From Rhopalosiphum padi (Eukaryota; Arthropoda; Insecta; Hemiptera; Aphididae), in NCBI RefSeq assembly GCF_020882245.1, contig NC_083597.1, positions 31,970,652-32,034,651 on the forward strand: DNA of 64,000 nucleotides, read 5' to 3'. Under the pieces are notes generated by a model. It saw only the letters and a list, made by a program, of their open reading frames with translations, did not search any database and had not been told where the DNA came from. Position 1 is the stretch's first letter, and every line of letters starts with the position of its first letter. This document shows positions 14,065 to 27,490 of this stretch, in pieces. A program made the translations under genes and the position numbers.

Positions 14065-14230
14065 AGACATGGAGTCTGTACTGTGTCGAGCTTACATGGC
14101 CAATAGTGGAGAATATAATTCAGCTGAAAACGTGGTAACTAGTCAGTTCCGCTACAACACTCTTGGTCATATGAAAATTGATTACTCTTCCAACTGGAAC
14201 AATTTGGATAAATACATATGTCAAGTTTAG
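14065..14230 (+). CDS. orphan plus-strand exon, possibly neuron-navigator-like
   Basis: A TTTCAG acceptor (ending 14064) is followed by A GAC ATG and an open frame to TAG at 14228-14230. From ATG (14069) it gives 53 residues with balanced, non-AT-driven composition: MESVLCRAYMANSGEYNSAE, then FRYNTLGHMKIDYSSNWNNL, then DKYICQV. It is far more protein-like than anything within several kilobases. The spacing Y..LG..KI.....W..LD..I resembles a segment preceding the AAA part of neuron navigator (NAV/sickie) proteins as I recall them. That is a weak pattern match, not an identification. It may be the last exon of a long plus-strand gene or an internal exon with a poor donor (CAA|GTTTAG). I found no partner exons in phase. 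Confidence 0.5.
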
Positions 14231-17200
14231 GATATCGATAATTACGACTCACAGACTATACACATCATAAATATCATCTATACAGATATGTTGAAATAAT
14301 TGGAGTATCAGTTATTTGTAGTTATCTGCAATTATCTATAGAGTATAATGCGCAAACGGACGTGGGCCAGTGCATTATATTTTTAAGTTTTAATTATAAA
14401 TATGACGCATTTAAATTACTTTATAATGTATTCTATAAGTCGTAGCATAGGTTACAGATGTATACTATAATCTATAGTCAATAGAATAATCATTAGGTAC
14501 AGCTGCCACGAGCGTGTCCGTAAACTAAATACCTACCTACTTAAAACAATATAAAAATAATAAAAACGTAATATTATATACATTAATTTATAGTAAATAG
14601 GTACCTAATGTTTATTTTATTTTATCGCAGCCGGTAGGTAGTTCTGTGATTATTTTCTAATTTAAAAATTCCCGGTAATGACATCTGAATTATACCATCG
14701 TTTTTAATTAGTAAACCCTTGTGAGATATGCAGTAGGTATTATATATGTATATTTGTCTGCTCTTTGATCCACGCAAAAAAATATATATATTACGCAATA
14801 TATTGAAATAAGGGAAAACAATAAAATACGTAGCACTTTTAATGTACCTATCGAATACCTATTTAAACAAATACAAATTACCTACACAGAAAAACAATCA
14901 ATAAATATATTTCATGTGAAAACAATTTAAAATTTTCAAACGTTAGCTTTAATATGGTTAATTAATAAAACCTAAAACAATAAACTACAAGTCTATTATG
15001 GAAAAAGTTAAGATATATTTTTTTGTTATATTTTTATTTAGAAAGAGCCACTGCAACTATTGACCATCACAAAATATGTATAAAATATAAATGTTTACAT
15101 AATTATACTAATTATATTGAAATACGGTAAGTCGGTAAGATAAACATTTGAAAGTAACGCCTGTAAACTAATAGAAGATAAATAAAATTATGAAAATACA
15201 AATCCAATAGTTATTGATATTTACGTTTACTTTGAATAATTATTCATGATGAAAAACTAAAATTGAAATATTTAAATAATTGTATAAGTGTAAAGTATAG
15301 AATAACAAATAACTATGTTGAAGCAAACTGACAGTTACATATTATATTAAATAATTTCATCAGAAATAACTCAATATTACGAAAATAAACAAATAAATTA
15401 AATTTAAAGTTAGTGTTAACGAGGTCAAATACCAATATTTACAAACAAGAAATAGGAACAAAAATCAAAATAACAAAAATATTAAAATAATTTAACAAAA
15501 TCTAGTGTTTTCAACAAAATTGTTATACGATAGTCGTATTATTATTACAAAACTATTTAAGATCTAATTTAGGCAATTATTTTAGTGATTAATTTTTTTT
15601 TTTATCAGCATACAAAATTAAAAAGCGAACTATAAACTTTATTATTATCAAAACATCTAAAATATAGGTATCGTAGAACTTATATTTTGGAATTCTAACT
15701 TGTATAATTTAAAATAAGTTATATTAGTACTTACAACCTTCGTGTTAAATCATGTAAATAAGACATAAGTAAATTATTTTTAAACTGGAATATTATAATA
15801 TCGAGTTAATAATAAATAATATTTAAAATATAATATTTTTCACATTTTAATAAATATTTATAAATAATTTATATCAATTATTGTTATGTCATAAACCTAT
15901 ACTAACGCTCAACAGACATTCACACATATATGCGTATCCAATTCCATATTGTTATAGAAAAGTAATATTAATAATGTGTAAGTATAAGGAAAGTTACAAT
16001 TCCTAAAACACTATTGAATTTCACTAAGTAAACTTAATTAGACGACAGATGAAATGTAATCATAGCTATTTTAGAAAACCGTTTATCAGAACTTAATTAA
16101 ATAACATTAACTACAAATAATAATAATTGGTAAGTAAATTTAATTTAATTTGAGTATTCAAGCATACGGCTTAGTATTGAATATTGCAGATGTTATGTGT
16201 ATTATTTTACATTAATAAATTGGAGATCTTGTGAATTTTGAACTTGAAATTTTTATTACATTTTTTATTTCAATCTCATTACTTTGATATATAAAGTAGT
16301 GCTAAACAGTACCGACAAATAATCATATTTTATATTATGACATAAGGTTCAGCGGTATTTTATATTTACTGTAAAAGATGCATTTTCATTATTCTTCTCA
16401 GTCTTTGTCACTTTTCACTCACTCCCTTATAGAATATACCACCCCCTAAGTATAGCTCTTCGTTTCCATGATAAAAATTATTCCACGTTTGTACCACGAA
16501 TTCCATTTGTCCCTTTTTCATTTACTAATCATATACCTCTACTCTACTATATAATATGATCGATCGTCTTTTAAAATATTTCATGGTGTCCTCTTCAAAA
16601 TGTCAGTAAATTGATTTATGCTTGTTCTAAATTGATTTTCACATTGATGATGAAATTAAAATCAATTTGATATCAACTGGTATTGTAATAATACACTAAC
16701 CTATTGGAATAAATTGTTATTTTAATGATAAATCAAATATATTTTTTAATTTTATTTATTGAAAAAACTTTGTAACTACTCCATTACATTAAAATATATA
16801 AACATATTTATAATCAAATTAAAGTATTTATTAAACAAAATTTTATTATAAATATAATATATTTGTGGAATTAAACAAGTCAACTTTTAATATTGATGAT
16901 ATTCAAAAAAATTTACTCAGTGAGAAAATTAAATTTTAAAAAATATGCATATTATATTTATAGATCCGAAACAAACATGGGTTTTCATAAATGTCAGTAT
17001 TATAATAAATCATTTAATTTATAAAATTATTTTGAACAGTACTTAATCGATTTAACAAAAGAAAAAAATGTGCAAAATGTTACTAAAAACAAATATCTAC
17101 TGGCTTACATTTTTTTATTATTTTCTTTTCTTACATAGCAATCTGTACTCAATTTTCATCTGTAGATAAGTATTTCATATTACTTTCTTTAAACTACCTT

Positions 17201-18950
17201 ACTCCCCCCCCAAAAAAAAAAAATGTTGAAAAAAAAAATATAGCTTGTTATGAAACCAAAATTCCGTAGCTAAGCTTAAAATTTAAAAAATTAAATAAAA
17301 ATAAGTATCTTTCGGCTTTGGAACATAATGGTTTTTCTACATATTTTTGATCAATAAAAACCGTCATTTTAATATTAATCAAACTCTAGTTGATTTTTGT
17401 ATACATACACATATTATATAATATTTGATTTTACTCGCATAATAATTCAAACATATTATTTACCGATAACCCATATTATTATTTAATCAAACACGAAATC
17501 GAACTGCGAAATGTTTATCGTAGGTACTGAAAAATCAATGTACGTTGTTTATGTAATTTATCAAAATATGTTATTATATTCAACTTATGAACGTTCAAAA
17601 CATTAAAATAGTACCTATATTTTATTTAGCGAATGACTGAAATAATTTGTAATAATATGTAAATTTTAACGTTTAAAAATTCCATACATTCAAATAAAAT
17701 ATTCCACTCAAAGAACAAAACAGTCAGTTTTATACCATTGTAATCAATTATTGATTAATTTTATTTCAAAAATAATAATTTTATTATTTTTTTTAAGTGC
17801 ATAAAATTATGCTACATCCAACCATTATAAAATATATAATTTTACATGCCAGTATCACCATCATAAATGAATTAATTTCATCTAAACGACAATGTTATTT
17901 TTATTAATGTATTCAATTTTAGATCATGTATACTATACATTTTAAGGTAGCAACAGAAGCCATACATTTTGTACAATAAAATGAATCGATGATTTAAATG
18001 TTTAATACTCCCGTATGGCCATATATATATAAATAATTTATTGTGTGTATGGGTATACTTACTGTAATCATTTAAACAAAAAAATACAGTTCTATCTAAC
18101 TTATTTTTAATAAACAAAATGTTTGTATAATAACGTAATACACTCATTATACTGCATAAATTGTGACCATAAAGTTCGTAAACCTTAAATTTGTTATTAA
18201 AATGGAATATGCGTCAAAATAGCGAAATATATCAATATATTATATACAACAATTAAAAATAACATAATTTTACGATAATACTTCAGCAAACATTAAAATA
18301 AATGTACCACACCATCATCACAGTCATGTATACACAAACGTTTTATTTGGAGTGAGGAAATCAGTGGAAAAACTTAAGCAAAATATCATACATTTATAAC
18401 TAATTTTTTAAATATGTTTGATCTTTAATAAAATAACTAAATTTGTTGTTATAATATTATATTTTTATGCTTTTACTAAATAATATTATTCACATTGTGT
18501 GTACAAAAAATATAAAAATAACGTCAAACATTTAAATTGTATTTTTTATGTTACCATTTAGACCACAATATTGTTTAAATTTGATTGATAGTATCTATGC
18601 TTTTTTTTACTTTCCTATTTGACGTATTAAAAAAAAAAAACTATATGGAGGGATGTTTCCCTTACATTATCGCGTGTATAATATATGAGATCGAGTGATT
18701 CCAACTACAAATATTTTTACACACAAACATTTAACACAGACAATTTATATAAAATCGGCATGACCACGTGAATCTTATACATGAGACGTCTATAAAAAAT
18801 TGAACCTAGTTTAATCTAACGAAATTGTTTTTTTGATCTTAATACAGATACAGCGGTGTACACGATATATTCCAAGATAAATTCGACATAACGCATCACT
18901 ATATATATAGTAAAATTATATGTATATATTATATTCTACAAACCGCAATT
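14231..18950. other. AT-rich non-coding stretch
   Basis: No exon, repeat terminus or RNA gene is recognisable. The minus-strand frame 18147-17878 is AT-driven and unlikely to be real. Confidence 0.6.
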
Positions 18951-18959
18951 AACAACCAA

Positions 18960-19470
18960 ATAGCGATCGATTGGAGTTTAAACCGAAATCGCGGATTTCG
19001 TTCGCGTTGAAACCATATACGTATGTACCGCCTGTGGCAACACAAAAGTTCGTTGTCTTGTTCGTTGCGTGTTATCTCAAACGGATTACAGACTACAGTC
19101 GCTAAGTTCCTATAGCCACTTGTCCGCGGGTCTGCGGCGGTGGTTTTGCACCGGCTTTACACGTACGCCATGCATATACATACCCCGAGGGTGTCCGAAT
19201 ATTAAACTGTATGTAAAACACATCGTAGTGTTTGAACGGACGACTGTACAAAACTGTTGCCGATCAAACAATACGGCGATTGCGTCCGCGTGTCAAGTAT
19301 AAAACGCAACATTAAAATATGTCTGTATATACGAGTACCTTCTCGTGGTAATACGTGTATGGGCACCACGCGAGAAAACTTTACACGAAACGAATGTCGA
19401 ACTAAAACGTTTTCCAAATAGGTTTCGATGATTGTAGCAGGAATTATCGGTACCAGAGGGTTCTTAGTCA
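18960..19470. promoter_or_regulatory. CpG-rich islet
   Basis: Raised G+C with many CpG (cgcggatttcgttcgcgttg; gtccgcgggtctgcggcggtgg). Open frames exist on both strands (19069-19302 plus, 19471-19202 minus), but neither gives a recognisable product. It is best read as a candidate promoter or unassigned exon cluster. Confidence 0.25.
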
Positions 19471-20258
19471 AGATGTCTATTGTATAATAATACAGTACGT
19501 GACCTATTCCATTATATACCTCGTTCGTCCCGTCAAGATGCAGCGATGAAAACCTTTTTCTAAATTTTGCAAACGAAATGTAATCTTACGTGCATTTTTT
19601 TTTATGTACATTATTTGGTTGTTCTTTGTGCATAACTTTTTATTCGATCAACGTGAAAAGTTACGGAAATTGCGCCATTTTAAAGATAACAGTTTGAATA
19701 ATATATAGTGAAAACACTGAAAACACTAAAAACTCAATTTCGAAAAATAAAATGTCACTTGGTAGCTTTTGGTTTAACGCTCGGCTGTATAATAAACTAT
19801 TATTTTACCGTATAATATAACGATGTCATCGGCGACATTGCGTGGCAATTCTATCGTATGAAAACGGTAGATATATGTAAACTCCATCATCCCGTTAGTA
19901 GGTAATTTAAACAACAAAATAATTACTTAAAAATAGCTTGAAACGCAATTTTCACTGCATTCAATTAAGACGATAATATTGTTACCGTAGTCACACGTGT
20001 AGTACATATACAACATTTTTCTTTTTAAAATTTGCACCGTCGAACAGTAACTACAGCCTCTATAAATATAAATTAGATTGAAAGTATCATAATTTAATAC
20101 TTTTCCAATCCAGCAACGTATTCGTACCGGGCAATAAAAAAAAAACAAGTGATCAATTAAACATTTTATTTGCAATAAACTATTTGATATAATATATTCT
20201 AGTGTTTTCATCATGTTGATGTGTAATTACTCATATAATAATAATATAATGTATACTA

Positions 20259-20274
20259 CCTAACCTAACCTAAC
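20259..20274 (+). repeat. three CCTAA units (insect telomere-type motif)
   Basis: CCTAACCTAACCTAAC equals three TTAGG units on the minus strand. It is short and could be chance. Confidence 0.5.
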
Positions 20275-21596
20275 GATACGCGTTGTATTATTATTGTTTA
20301 TTGTTTTTTTTTTTTCAGACTAATTTTATTATTTAGTAAAATTGTTGACGTACAGAGAAGATGAAAACAAACACTCCAGTCTGCGCGTTATATTCTGCTA
20401 GAAATTTTTTTTTATATTAACATCATACACATATAGATGAATAATGGATGACAAAATACATCCAGCTAGGCATTTATTAATATTAATCCATCGAATTTTG
20501 TAGCCCCCGACTACGATAGATACAAATCTTCACCTGCGAAGGGAGAAAAGGAGACAGTATTGACATCTGTCCAGCTCTTGTCGCGAGTAGTCTATTTTAT
20601 TTATCATTGAACTTTCACCAACAGAAGATTGCACATTGTGATTGTATCTTAATAAATAAATCGTAGTAATGGCCAACATGACTAGCTGGCCACTCGATTT
20701 CAATTTGACTGTTATCCGATCGTTTTAAGTTTTCAATCATTTTAAGAAAAACGCTCAGCAGTAGATAAGTAGTACATTATGATAAATTGATAAAATGTAG
20801 GCCTGTTGTTTATAAAAACATCTTAATAAGTTTATATTCTGCAAAATTAAAATTAAATCTGATACCATATACGTTTAAAATAACCACATTTGATATTAAT
20901 TTCAAATCACTTAGGTGTTGGTACTACATAGACTTTAGTACTGAAACATTTTTTTTATTATCACTATTTTATTCGTATATACTTACTTTGCTTTTATTTG
21001 TTTTAACTTTTCGGTATGCGTTTGACATATTTGTGTATGTATTTTTGCGTGTGATTGTGTGTGTATATGTATTTAATTTATTCCGTGATAGATTGACAAC
21101 GAATAAAATTATTTCCATTGAAATTTGAAAGTACATTGTTGTGAACATTATATCACATAATAACATATTAAACATAATTTTTTAATCGTTTGTTTCACAA
21201 TTCACACAAACACATCTTTTGATGTTGGCATAATGGCACGTATCATATTATATTACCGTTTTATTTATGTATACCATGTATTTATTTAAAGTAATATGAT
21301 CTCATTGTTTTCAACATTTTTTATCGCTTACGAATAATATTTATCAATCACAACAATAACAATGTGAAACAGTATATTTAACAGTAACTGTTGTCGCTGA
21401 GTACTTTACTTGTCTCGTTTCATTCACCTGCATGCAAAAGTGATTCCTATGTTATTATTTTTTTATTATTATATTGATCTACAACAAACTTTGTCAGCAT
21501 ATCCTCATAGGTCATAATTTATGTAAAATTGTTTAACCTACAGTTTTTTTTTTTAAATCTATTATATAATTTGGTTTTTTAATAATAATAATAAGT

Positions 21597-21825
21597 TTAG
21601 GTTGTTTTCAAGATTAGGCCCTAACGTTACACATAAAGTGTTGGGTATTTTTAACTTTTCGGGCTCTTATTTGTACTTGCAACATTCAGTCAGTAGAATA
21701 TGTTCGACCATTAGTATAACTTTGCAGATTACACATATACGTTGATCTTTGTTTTAGATTATATTAGAAAACCGTTTGTTACTCTGATGTAGGTATCCGA
21801 TTCTTATTTCTGTATTAAGTATGGT
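21597..21825 (-). pseudogene. decayed non-LTR retrotransposon C-terminal fragment
   Basis: The minus-strand frame reads NTEIRIGYLHQSNKRFSNII, a stop, then RICVICKVILMVEHILLTEC and, after a second stop, KLKIPNTLCVTLGPN. The CxxC...VEHILxxC pattern is the zinc-knuckle-like tail that follows the RNase H region in Jockey-like elements. Two in-frame stops show it is dead. Confidence 0.75.
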
Positions 21826-23224
21826 TTTTTCTTTTCTATATTAATATTATTATTTTTAATATTGTCAATTAATAAAAAATGTATAAAAATGCATAAAGTT
21901 GCTTTTAAAAAAGGAAATAATTATGAACAAGCACTATTCAATTAATTACCGATTAATTATAAAACTATATTAAACAAATTGGGCACTTTAAGATCACACA
22001 GGAACTTATACAAAAAAAGTGCGCAAATTATCATAACAAAACCATGTATTTTATAATATAATTATATATTCTATTGCATCTACAAAATAGATACAGCGTC
22101 AAAATCCATAATATTATGGTATATAAACAAATCCACTGGGAATTACCAACGACATTTTATGATACTGCATCGATGTTGTGAAACATCTCATATATATTTG
22201 TAAATACTTAAAATACCTATTATATGGATACACTCGTAATACTTTATACTTTATGGACACAATAGCCGTGTTAATTATACAGTGAATGCGTTTATAACAT
22301 GCACGTCGTAGGAATACATTTATCATTATTCATTTATGATAGGAAGAAGAAAATAGGTATATTACGTAAATACGTAAAATAATATTTCATCGATGAACGA
22401 AGAATACAAGTATCCGAAACCTATGTCTGAGAACATATGTATATAGTATGTGTGAGACTTGATAACATACAGAAAAGCGCTTACCTAAGTCTTGTTGCTA
22501 TAATGCTATATAGGTTTTTATAACTTATAACATAAGAAACGAATTGGTTGGAAGACATCGTAACCATATAATATATTATTGTAAACGAATGATATTTTTT
22601 TCAAAAAATGTAATTCATATATAAAAAATCTACAACGAATAACGATTGCATAAATCTACTCAGCAAGCTCTAAAAAAATGCATTTTTCTTTCAGTTATTG
22701 ATCTATACGCATAATTTACAGGAAGCTCTCTTGGACTTCCGCCACATCAGCGCCCTAGTAACTACAACTGTACAACAGCGAACGGGTACCTTGATGACGT
22801 CATTATCTTATAAAACTATGCTAATAATTACGGTTTAATGAATTTATTTCGATTTTCACTTACCTATCCAAAACAATTTTTCCATTTGTTTTTGTAATAC
22901 ATACGTGTATGACATCGTGTGAAAAATACAAAATTGTTATTAGTTAGTACTTATTAATTTACACAAATTAAAAAATAAAATAATGATAAATAGGATTTAT
23001 TAATTATTATTGTTGCATCTGTTTGTTAAAAATAATAATTCCTAATATTTTAATGTTTCTAATATAAGCCATGTCTGCTACAACGATAAAACTTTATAAT
23101 AAGTGAAATAAATTATAAATACAATATAATATAATTTATTATAAAATAAATCGATAACACGACTTTGAACAATTTTATTGAGTTAACAGGGTTATTCGCC
23201 CTGCATGCTTACCCCTATTTTTCT

Positions 23225-23560
23225 TTTAATAATTATTTAACCAAATTCTAATTTTAGAAATTTTTAAATATAATTAAAGCAGTATTTTAAAATTATCAAG
23301 ATTTTTTTGTTCTACTTAAACAGTATCCTGTGGTGATATAAACTTCTGGTTTTAACCCCCACCCCTCCCGTTTTCACTGTAAATTATTTAATGAATATAT
23401 TTTTTTGAACATTTTTATGTACTTAATTAAAAATGTTGACGAAGTGTTTGTCAGTTATTAAAATGTTTATTTTAAGGATAAAAGTTCCTAATAGTAGTTT
23501 TACAAAAATATAAGTAGATAAAATATTCGATCTAATATTTATTATACTTGAACCATTTCT
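23225..23560 (-). repeat. dispersed repeat family, copy 4 (inverted)
   Basis: Its reverse complement contains GTTCAAAAAAATATATTC, AAATAATTTACAGTGAAAA, AACCAGAAGTTTATATCACC and CAGGATACTGTTTAAGTAG. These are the same landmarks as the plus-oriented copies. A cytosine-rich run (aacccccacccctcccg) lies inside. Confidence 0.6.
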
Positions 23561-23619
23561 ACAAACTATCAATATTGATAGATTAAAATAAATTAATACA
23601 ATTTTTAAATCACTAAATC

Positions 23620-23970
23620 CCTTAAGTCTTCCAAACCCATCACCATGAGACTATTATTCTAAGGAAACAAAGTTAAATAACTGACAAACCAATCGTTAGA
23701 ATTCAGAACTGATTAGGTATCTACATTAAATTATTTTTAAATGTATCCACTAAATAATTTACAATAAAAAGGGAAGAAAATGAGGTTTTTATTTGAAAAA
23801 CGGAAATTAATATTACCACAAGCCACTTCATTATAAAATGTTTCAAACATTTTAAAATATAATCTTTAAATAAAAATTCCGAAAATCAAATTTTGAATGA
23901 CTACATTATTGAAGAAAAAAGGAATGATTATGCTTGATAAATCACTCTGTATAATAAAATATAGATATGA
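23620..23970 (+). repeat. dispersed repeat family, copy 5
   Basis: Landmarks include TCTTCCAAACCCATCACCAT, AAATAACTGACAAACC, ATCCACTAAATAATTTACA and AAATTTTGAATGACTAC. It starts about 60 bases after the inverted copy 4, so the two make a near-palindromic pair. Confidence 0.6.
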
Positions 23971-26229
23971 GTATAAAATTGTGTAGGTATTTTAACTAAT
24001 GTATTTTATTGTAAACCCTAAGATTTAAGATTTATAATTTTATAAATTTATATAGCTTATATTCCTTTTATTTTGTAATTTCCCTACCTAACATTAAAGT
24101 ATTTTACTTTAAATAGTATTGTTTTAATTATGTTATTATTTTTTGTTGTAATATGATGTTTTAAGTACGATTGAAATGCTTAAAATAATATTGTTATCAT
24201 AATATTATAAAATAAAATAATGTACTAAATTGCCTATCTGAAGCGCCGTTTTAAATATATATTATTCAAAGTACAATAATAATAGAACATTATATTATGT
24301 GACACAGTGATATAGAATGAATATCGTTACGTTAACGGAAATCTAGAGATATGTAATTAAAATTAATAATATTTTATATATCACTGTATTATGACACACA
24401 TAAATTTGCTCGCACAAATTTTCTCCACCGCTTTGGTTAAAATAGGTATATTAAAAAATAGATAATAAATTATTTTAAGACTTTTGATATGACGTCGCGT
24501 CTTTTGAATTTTTAAAAATTATTCATTAAATTTAATAACTATTTTAACAACCAGCTACATTAACTCATATCTTAAAAAATACGTTTATATGCTTTTTAAG
24601 TCCACACAAATGACACACGCATTTGAAAGAATTTCTTCAGGGCACGTCTATTGTTTTACAGTTCGTACTAAATTGTACATCTAATTGTGTGGACAATGAC
24701 TGAATTACTATCTATCTCTGCGAAAAATAAAAACTTTGAATCTGGTATTTTAATTAGCTTTCAACATTTTAATGTTTTACATTTTATCAAGCTTTTTTTT
24801 CTGGTAGAAATCTATATGTATATAGAACGTAGGCCTATCTGAAACTGCAAAAGGAGACATAAACAACACACGATAACACCAATCTATGAAGTTCTGTTTT
24901 TAATATATTATGTTAAAATATCTTAACATTCAGAATAGTTATATAATTTAGATCTTTTGATCTTTTTCTTAAAAATAATACATTTATATATATATAAACT
25001 GAAAACTGGCTCAGTATTTTGGTTTATAGTAGCCGTAGAACTTGTACCTAGTATAAAGTCACTAATTAACTTTTTTGTCCCCAAATCAAGTTTGTTTTAA
25101 TGCAAATATAAAATTTAAGATAATACAAAAGGTGTAATAAAATATTTTTTAGATTTTTAGATTCCCCGAAGCTATATAAAAATAATAATGATGCACATGA
25201 TATAATCCCACACGAAAATGGTTCGGTATAATTTTACAATAATAATACGCAAATCACCAGCGAACAACGGCATTCCTTAATAGTGTCAATAATACCCAAA
25301 CGATCCACTAAATCGCTAACACTTAAAGTTTTAACGAGGCGTAAACAACCTATGGATAATGTCATGTTTAATAATAATTACGACATTTAACCATCTGGTG
25401 ACCGAAATTAATATATTTTAATAGCTGTTCAATTGAACACATACATTTATTACATTTTTATAATTATTTTTTTCTCTTATCGCTTTACATAGCACATAAT
25501 GTGTGTTATTACATGATAACGCATTCGAATACGTACTAGGTATGTTTACATAATACTAATTGGTTTTCTATTGATTTATATTTTAATTAATGTTTGTATT
25601 TCTAAACGCTTTACTAACTTCAAAGACATCACTAAACAATGGTTCCAACAATCCAACATGACATGCAAGATGCAGCCACAGCCCGTCGAATTTAAAAATT
25701 CAATATTAGGTACCTATACTCGTGTATTAATTCCAGGTAAAATTAATTCTATCGTATATAATTGAAATATAAACTTTGAACTGTGACTTTCGTGAGTGAT
25801 GTATGGAACTCGATTTCAACAAAACAATAAAATTTGAATAAAAAATACAATAAATATCAAGTTGCAAAGATTGAAGACATTCGTGTAATCGAAACTACAT
25901 TGAATCAACCTTTTTTATTGAATGTAAATGTTCAATTCAGGTTTTTTTACATCCCAAATTGGTGATACCAATTTCTTTTTTTCAAATAATAGTCTCACTA
26001 TTTTCCTGTAAATGATTAAATAAATATAATATATATACATTTTTTTAATTTAATTTGTCCAAATCTAAATCTGAATCTAAATCCAAACAACTAATATTTA
26101 AGTTGTTTAATTTAGTTTTAGAACGGTTATAACTCTAAAACTATAGTTCCGAAAGACATGGAGGCTATGATAACTTGTGTTTAAATTTTAATTTCGTTAT
26201 ATCAAAATGTTTCAATTACCAAAAACCAT

Positions 26230-26480
26230 AACCTATTTCTTCCAAACTCATTATCATGAACCTATTATCCTTAGATAAAATCCAAAATTAAATAACTTAA
26301 AAACTACTCCTTTGAATGTTCAATACTTCAAAATGTTCAAAAAAATTATCTACTAAATAATTTGTTGTTTAAAAGGAAGGTTGTCATTTAAAAAGCGAAA
26401 ATTTTTATTTCCATAGGACACTACGTAAGTGCAGTACGAAAATCTTTAAGAATTATAAATATGTATATTCTAATACAGAA
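26230..26480 (+). repeat. dispersed repeat family, copy 6
   Basis: Landmarks include TCTTCCAAACTCATTATCAT, ATGTTCAAAAAAATTATC, ACTAAATAATTTG and TTCCATAGGACACTACGTAA, in the same order as copy 5, about 2.6 kb downstream of it. Confidence 0.6.
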
Positions 26481-26716
26481 GGCGTATGTTACAATAAACG
26501 GAAAAATTGTACGTGGAACTTGATTCATCTATTTTGACATACTACAGTAGCTGACAGCTGTAATCGTTTCTAACTGAACGATAGATCCCTAAAACATAGA
26601 GCAGAGATAACATAGGCGATGAAAAAAATCTTATTTCAACACTCAGACTCTTAGCAATTAATTAATATACAAACACTAATATTTCGGATTTCCGCAAATA
26701 TGTTTATAGTAAATAG

Positions 26717-26719
26717 TAT

Positions 26720-26750
<31 letters not shown>

Positions 26751-26752
26751 TT
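26717..26752 (+). repeat. (TTTA)n microsatellite
   Basis: About nine uninterrupted TTTA units. Confidence 0.9.
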
Positions 26753-27079
26753 ACCTCCACTGGTTTACGTTTCAGGGATTTTTTTCATCTTGTGAAAATA
26801 TTACTTCTCGTGAATAAATATAGTATTTTATTCAATACGTAGTAAACATCGCTTATCCGTCTATAAACACACACATGCGCTTTATTTCATAGATATTATT
26901 ATGATGGTATGTCGGCTTGTATAACATGTGAAGTTTAAAAATTGTTTACGTGCAATATACCAAATGGACTTTCGACGCGTGAAAGACGATTCGATTAATT
27001 TTAAATACTCTTGCTGCGCAATTGTATTATGTATGTATAATATTTATTTATTACTTTTTGTTAATATCGTCATTAACCC

Positions 27080-27490
27080 GAAATACTCTGTTCTGAGAAT
27101 TGTCGGCCGACGAGTAAATATAACGTATACCTAATTTATTATCCTGTTGCATTATATTATATTGCATTCGGACTGACTAGAATTTTACGAAAGTTCTGCA
27201 GTAAATGCGTCTTTATGAATGCGATATTTCGCAGTAGGACATATAAAAATAACTCGATCCCCAACCACTCGAGACAGACTTATTTTTATCATTGATGCGA
27301 TATAATAAATACATATTATACCTGCCGCAGCTCTAAGGCAATAAAACGTTCTTATACATTGCAGTATGCACCCTGCTGCGGTAACTTCCTATGCATCGTA
27401 CGTTGTCCTGCGGCGTATTTTAGATAATTTGATCACGGAAATTGGGATTCCGATAACCTCCCATTACGTAACGCGGATAACATTTCTATG
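27080..27490. other. G+C-raised unassigned segment
   Basis: Around 27330-27480 the sequence is less AT-biased (caccctgctgcggtaacttcc; tcctgcggcgtattttag). No frame longer than about 40 codons or motif is recognisable. It may be an old exon or a regulatory element. Confidence 0.2.

Larger units (their letters stand above)
21830..27070. other. mostly non-coding stretch with repeat copies 4-6
   Basis: Apart from the dispersed repeats I see no gene. A minus-strand 45-codon frame near 25365-25232 (LVKTLSVSDLVDRLGIID) and a plus-strand frame at 25571-25765 are weakly protein-like, but neither is recognised. A less AT-rich phrase at 22730-22800 (ccacatcagcgccctagta) is unexplained. Confidence 0.5.

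Noticed and set aside
20460..20600. Minus-strand acceptor-like CTCCTTTTCTCCCTTCGCAG before GTGAAG
   Set aside because: Strong splice-acceptor look, but no protein-like frame or donor follows; left unannotated.
25232..25365. Minus-strand 45-codon frame (LVKTLSVSDLVDRLGIID)
   Set aside because: Short, unrecognised and without clear splice sites; chance remains likely.
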